64,000 nucleotides of DNA from Brevibacterium sp. JSBI002. GTDB lineage: Bacteria > Actinomycetota > Actinomycetes > Actinomycetales > Brevibacteriaceae. A program made the position numbers and the translations under genes. Shown here in pieces: positions 62,289 to 64,000 of this stretch (its first letter is position 1; each line of letters starts with the position of its first letter). The stretch is taken from positions 2,728,001 to 2,792,000 of the forward strand of contig NZ_CP110341.1 in the NCBI RefSeq assembly GCF_026013965.1. Reading direction: 5' to 3'. The notes beneath the pieces were generated by a model, which searched no databases, was not told where the DNA came from, and saw nothing but the letters and a program-made list of their open reading frames with translations.

Positions 62289-63407
62289 TCAGTGGGTGTC
62301 GGGAGGCTCTTCGCCGCTGCCCCGAGCGATGACGCACACTGCATTGTCGAAATCCGGCCCCTTGCCACCGTTATTGCCGTCCCTTGCAGTCACGTTCTCA
62401 CCAGGATGTGTCCCCTCGCCGAGGCGGCCCCCACCGTCCCCGGAAATGCTGGGTCGGCCCCCGGAGACGCTGGAATCCGCGCTGGCACGGAGTCGTCGGA
62501 CCGCCTCGGCGGCGAGGGATTCGACGTTGCGATCGACGACGGTGACATCGAGGAGTTCGGCCGTGGGGAAATCGTCGATGCCGACCAGTGCCGGCCATTC
62601 GCCGAGGCGGCGGCAGGCGTCGATGGCACCTTGGGTCACTGTGGCGGACAGGGTGATGAGGGCTCCGGGTGCGCTGCGGGAACCGAGCCAGGCGGCGACG
62701 ACGTTCTTCGCGCTGGCTTCGTCGTGGGCGTCTTCGCGCATATAGGCGCGCCAGCCGACGCCGCGGCGGCCGGCGATGGCGTCCTGGATTCCCTGCAGTC
62801 GGCGGGTGGTGATGAGGCTGGGCGAATGGTCGCCGATGACGCCGAGTGCCATGTGCCCGTGAGCGAGCAGCTGTTCGGCCGCGAGGCGTCCCGCCTCACG
62901 ATCGTCGCCTGCGACGATGCTGATTCCAGGGCCTTCGACCGCTGGGTCGAGGGAGACGATTCGAGTGCCCGGCGCCGAGGCGGCTCGTGCGTAGGTCTCG
63001 GCCGCCTCGGGGTGGGCGCGGATGACGATGAGCCCGGTCAGGTCGTTGGCGAGGCATTCGTCGAGGAAGGCTTCCTCCCGGTCGGGGTCGTCTCCGACCA
63101 CGGTCACCACCGGGCGCAGGTCGAGGGTTGCGAGCTCGGCTTCCACTGCTGCGAACGCACGGGCTTGGAAGGCATCACCGGCGTCGGAGAGGACGACGCC
63201 GATATAGGGTGAACGGCCTCCGGCACGCAAGCGCCTGGCCGTGGGGTTGAGGCGGAATCCGAGCTCTTCGGCGGCAGCTTCGACCTTCTCCGCCGTCGAG
63301 GCGGCAACGTGCTTTTCGCCGTTGAGGACGCGGGAGGCGGTTTTGATGCTCACGCCGGCACGCGCAGCGACCGTGGCCAGGGTCGGCCGATCGTTCTGCT
63401 TCGCCAT
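62289..63407 (-). CDS. LacI-family transcriptional regulator
   Basis: A 372-residue regulator of the adjacent sugar importer. The helix-turn-helix and hinge are TLATVAARAGVSIKTASRVL and NPTARRLRAG (residues ~10-65), followed by a periplasmic-binding-protein-like effector domain. The final ~60 residues are Gly/Asp/Ser-rich and unlike the usual end. AAAGG lies 7 nt before the ATG at 63407; a GTG two codons earlier is possible. It is 93 bp upstream of the binding-protein gene on the same strand, with the operator between. Xylose or a related sugar is inferred as inducer. Confidence 0.93.
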   Translation of the reverse strand: MAKQNDRPTLATVAARAGVSIKTASRVLNGEKHVAASTAEKVEAAAEELGFRLNPTARRLRAGGRSPYIGVVLSDAGDAFQARAFAAVEAELATLDLRPVVTVVGDDPDREEAFLDECLANDLTGLIVIRAHPEAAETYARAASAPGTRIVSLDPAVEGPGISIVAGDDREAGRLAAEQLLAHGHMALGVIGDHSPSLITTRRLQGIQDAIAGRRGVGWRAYMREDAHDEASAKNVVAAWLGSRSAPGALITLSATVTQGAIDACRRLGEWPALVGIDDFPTAELLDVTVVDRNVESLAAEAVRRLRASADSSVSGGRPSISGDGGGRLGEGTHPGENVTARDGNNGGKGPDFDNAVCVIARGSGEEPPDTH

Positions 63408-63517
63408 GCGCACACCTTTGAGTCTGAGAACCGGTTCGTGAATCTGCGCATCGGCGCACAGGCAACCGTTGGAATGATACTAACCGCTCGCGCGGCGGAC
63501 TCAGTTGTGCTGGCCTG

Positions 63518-63919
63518 TCACCGCCCGGTCGCCTTGGATGTGACAAGTTCAGCGACCAGTGTGCCCAATGCCACCAGAACGGCGGCCACCGACAAGAGGC
63601 CGAGCATGGGCAACCCGAACATGACGGTGATGATTCCGAGATAGCCCGAGTCATCGGAATACGGAATCGACCAGGCGGCCACGGCTATCGACAGACCGAC
63701 GACAAGGGCAAGGCCCCCTGTTGACTTTACAGCAACGCTCGCCGCTGATATCTGAGGCAGTGCCGCAATGATGAGCGTGCTGGCGATCAATGCGAAAGCC
63801 GCGCACATCGAATGGTAGGAGTTGACGGTTCCGGCCTCGAAATCGGAGCTGTCGAACAGAACATAGGCAGCATAGACGGCACCGCCCGAGGCGAGGGCCG
63901 CACTCAGTCTGAGCATCAT
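63518..63919 (-). CDS. Small integral membrane protein, hypothetical
   Basis: A 133-residue protein with four hydrophobic stretches (LSAALASGGAVYAAYVLF, AFALIASTLIIAALP, LALVVGLSIAVAAWSIP, LLSVAAVLVALGTLVAEL) and short polar loops. No family is recognised. GAAGG lies 5 nt before the ATG at 63919; a GTG two codons upstream is less likely. It is on the same strand as lacI, 110 nt upstream, and may be separate. Its promoter region reaches the right edge and shows a short AGTACCGTACT palindrome. Confidence 0.7.
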   Translation of the reverse strand: MMLRLSAALASGGAVYAAYVLFDSSDFEAGTVNSYHSMCAAFALIASTLIIAALPQISAASVAVKSTGGLALVVGLSIAVAAWSIPYSDDSGYLGIITVMFGLPMLGLLSVAAVLVALGTLVAELVTSKATGR

Positions 63920-64000
63920 CGTCACCTTCTTGCATGCGCACGAAGTACCGTACTAAAGGACTGTCTGAATGGACTGACCGACGCCGCAGTTGACCGACAG

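Overview
The window is a 64 kb piece of a high-GC actinobacterial chromosome. GC-rich third codon positions, GuaB3, GlmS/AcpS/Nnr/Alr/TsaE order, an L,D-transpeptidase, a sortase-anchored (LPxTG) surface protein, a DtxR-type iron box and a BioY-type ECF biotin importer all fit Micrococcales. Brevibacterium is my best guess from gene content, but this was not tested. There are no rRNA or tRNA genes, CRISPR arrays, transposases, integrases or phage genes. It reads as stable core chromosome with small transport and metabolic insertions.

Layout. 1-6.2 kb: a divergent polyol/pentitol uptake locus (ABC permease and lipoprotein on the left; SorC-type regulator, xylulokinase and MsiK/UgpC-type ATPase on the right) around a palindromic operator. 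6.3-13.4 kb: a YbdK-type ligase, a NUDIX enzyme and the t6A genes tsaD, tsaB, tsaE and rimI. An iron-regulated heme oxygenase, an aldo/keto reductase and an SRPBCC protein lie between rimI and tsaD. 13.4-27.3 kb: core envelope and cofactor genes facing left (alr, nnr, M20 hydrolase, acpS, glmS, glmM, rpsI, rplM), interrupted by right-facing genes (L,D-transpeptidase, coaA, an ABC exporter). 27.6-32.4 kb: two overlapping large paralogous membrane proteins with degenerate-looking phosphatase-like ectodomains, the least understood genes here. 32.6-41.2 kb: a wall-anchored 5'-nucleotidase, truA, a LemA-like protein, an MgtA-like mannosyltransferase, an isochorismatase-fold protein lacking its cysteine, and the BioY-EcfA-EcfT biotin importer with a BioQ-like operator. 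41.4-47.6 kb: guaA, a DUF3817 protein, SURF1-like, guaB3, and a divergent LysR/LysE-type exporter pair. 47.7-54.9 kb: panB-panC facing nadA-nadB-nadC-cysteine desulfurase. 55-58.8 kb: thiM-thiE-thiD-tenA behind a TPP riboswitch. 59-63.4 kb: a LacI-controlled XylFGH-type sugar importer whose binding-protein gene carries a frameshift. A small membrane protein ends the window.

Cross-cutting signals. At least nine genes have a TANNNT hexamer 6-7 nt before the start codon, which suggests leaderless transcription. Gene ends carry unusually long, nearly perfect hairpins (23-28 bp stems) without U-tracts. A 9-bp motif, CCGCCTCGG, and its CCACCTCGG variant recur in coding and non-coding DNA far more often than base composition predicts. 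A gene-free gap between glmM and rpsI carries two copies of a ~70-nt structured element. Both binding-protein importers have a hairpin right after the binding-protein gene, a plausible way to make more binding protein than permease.
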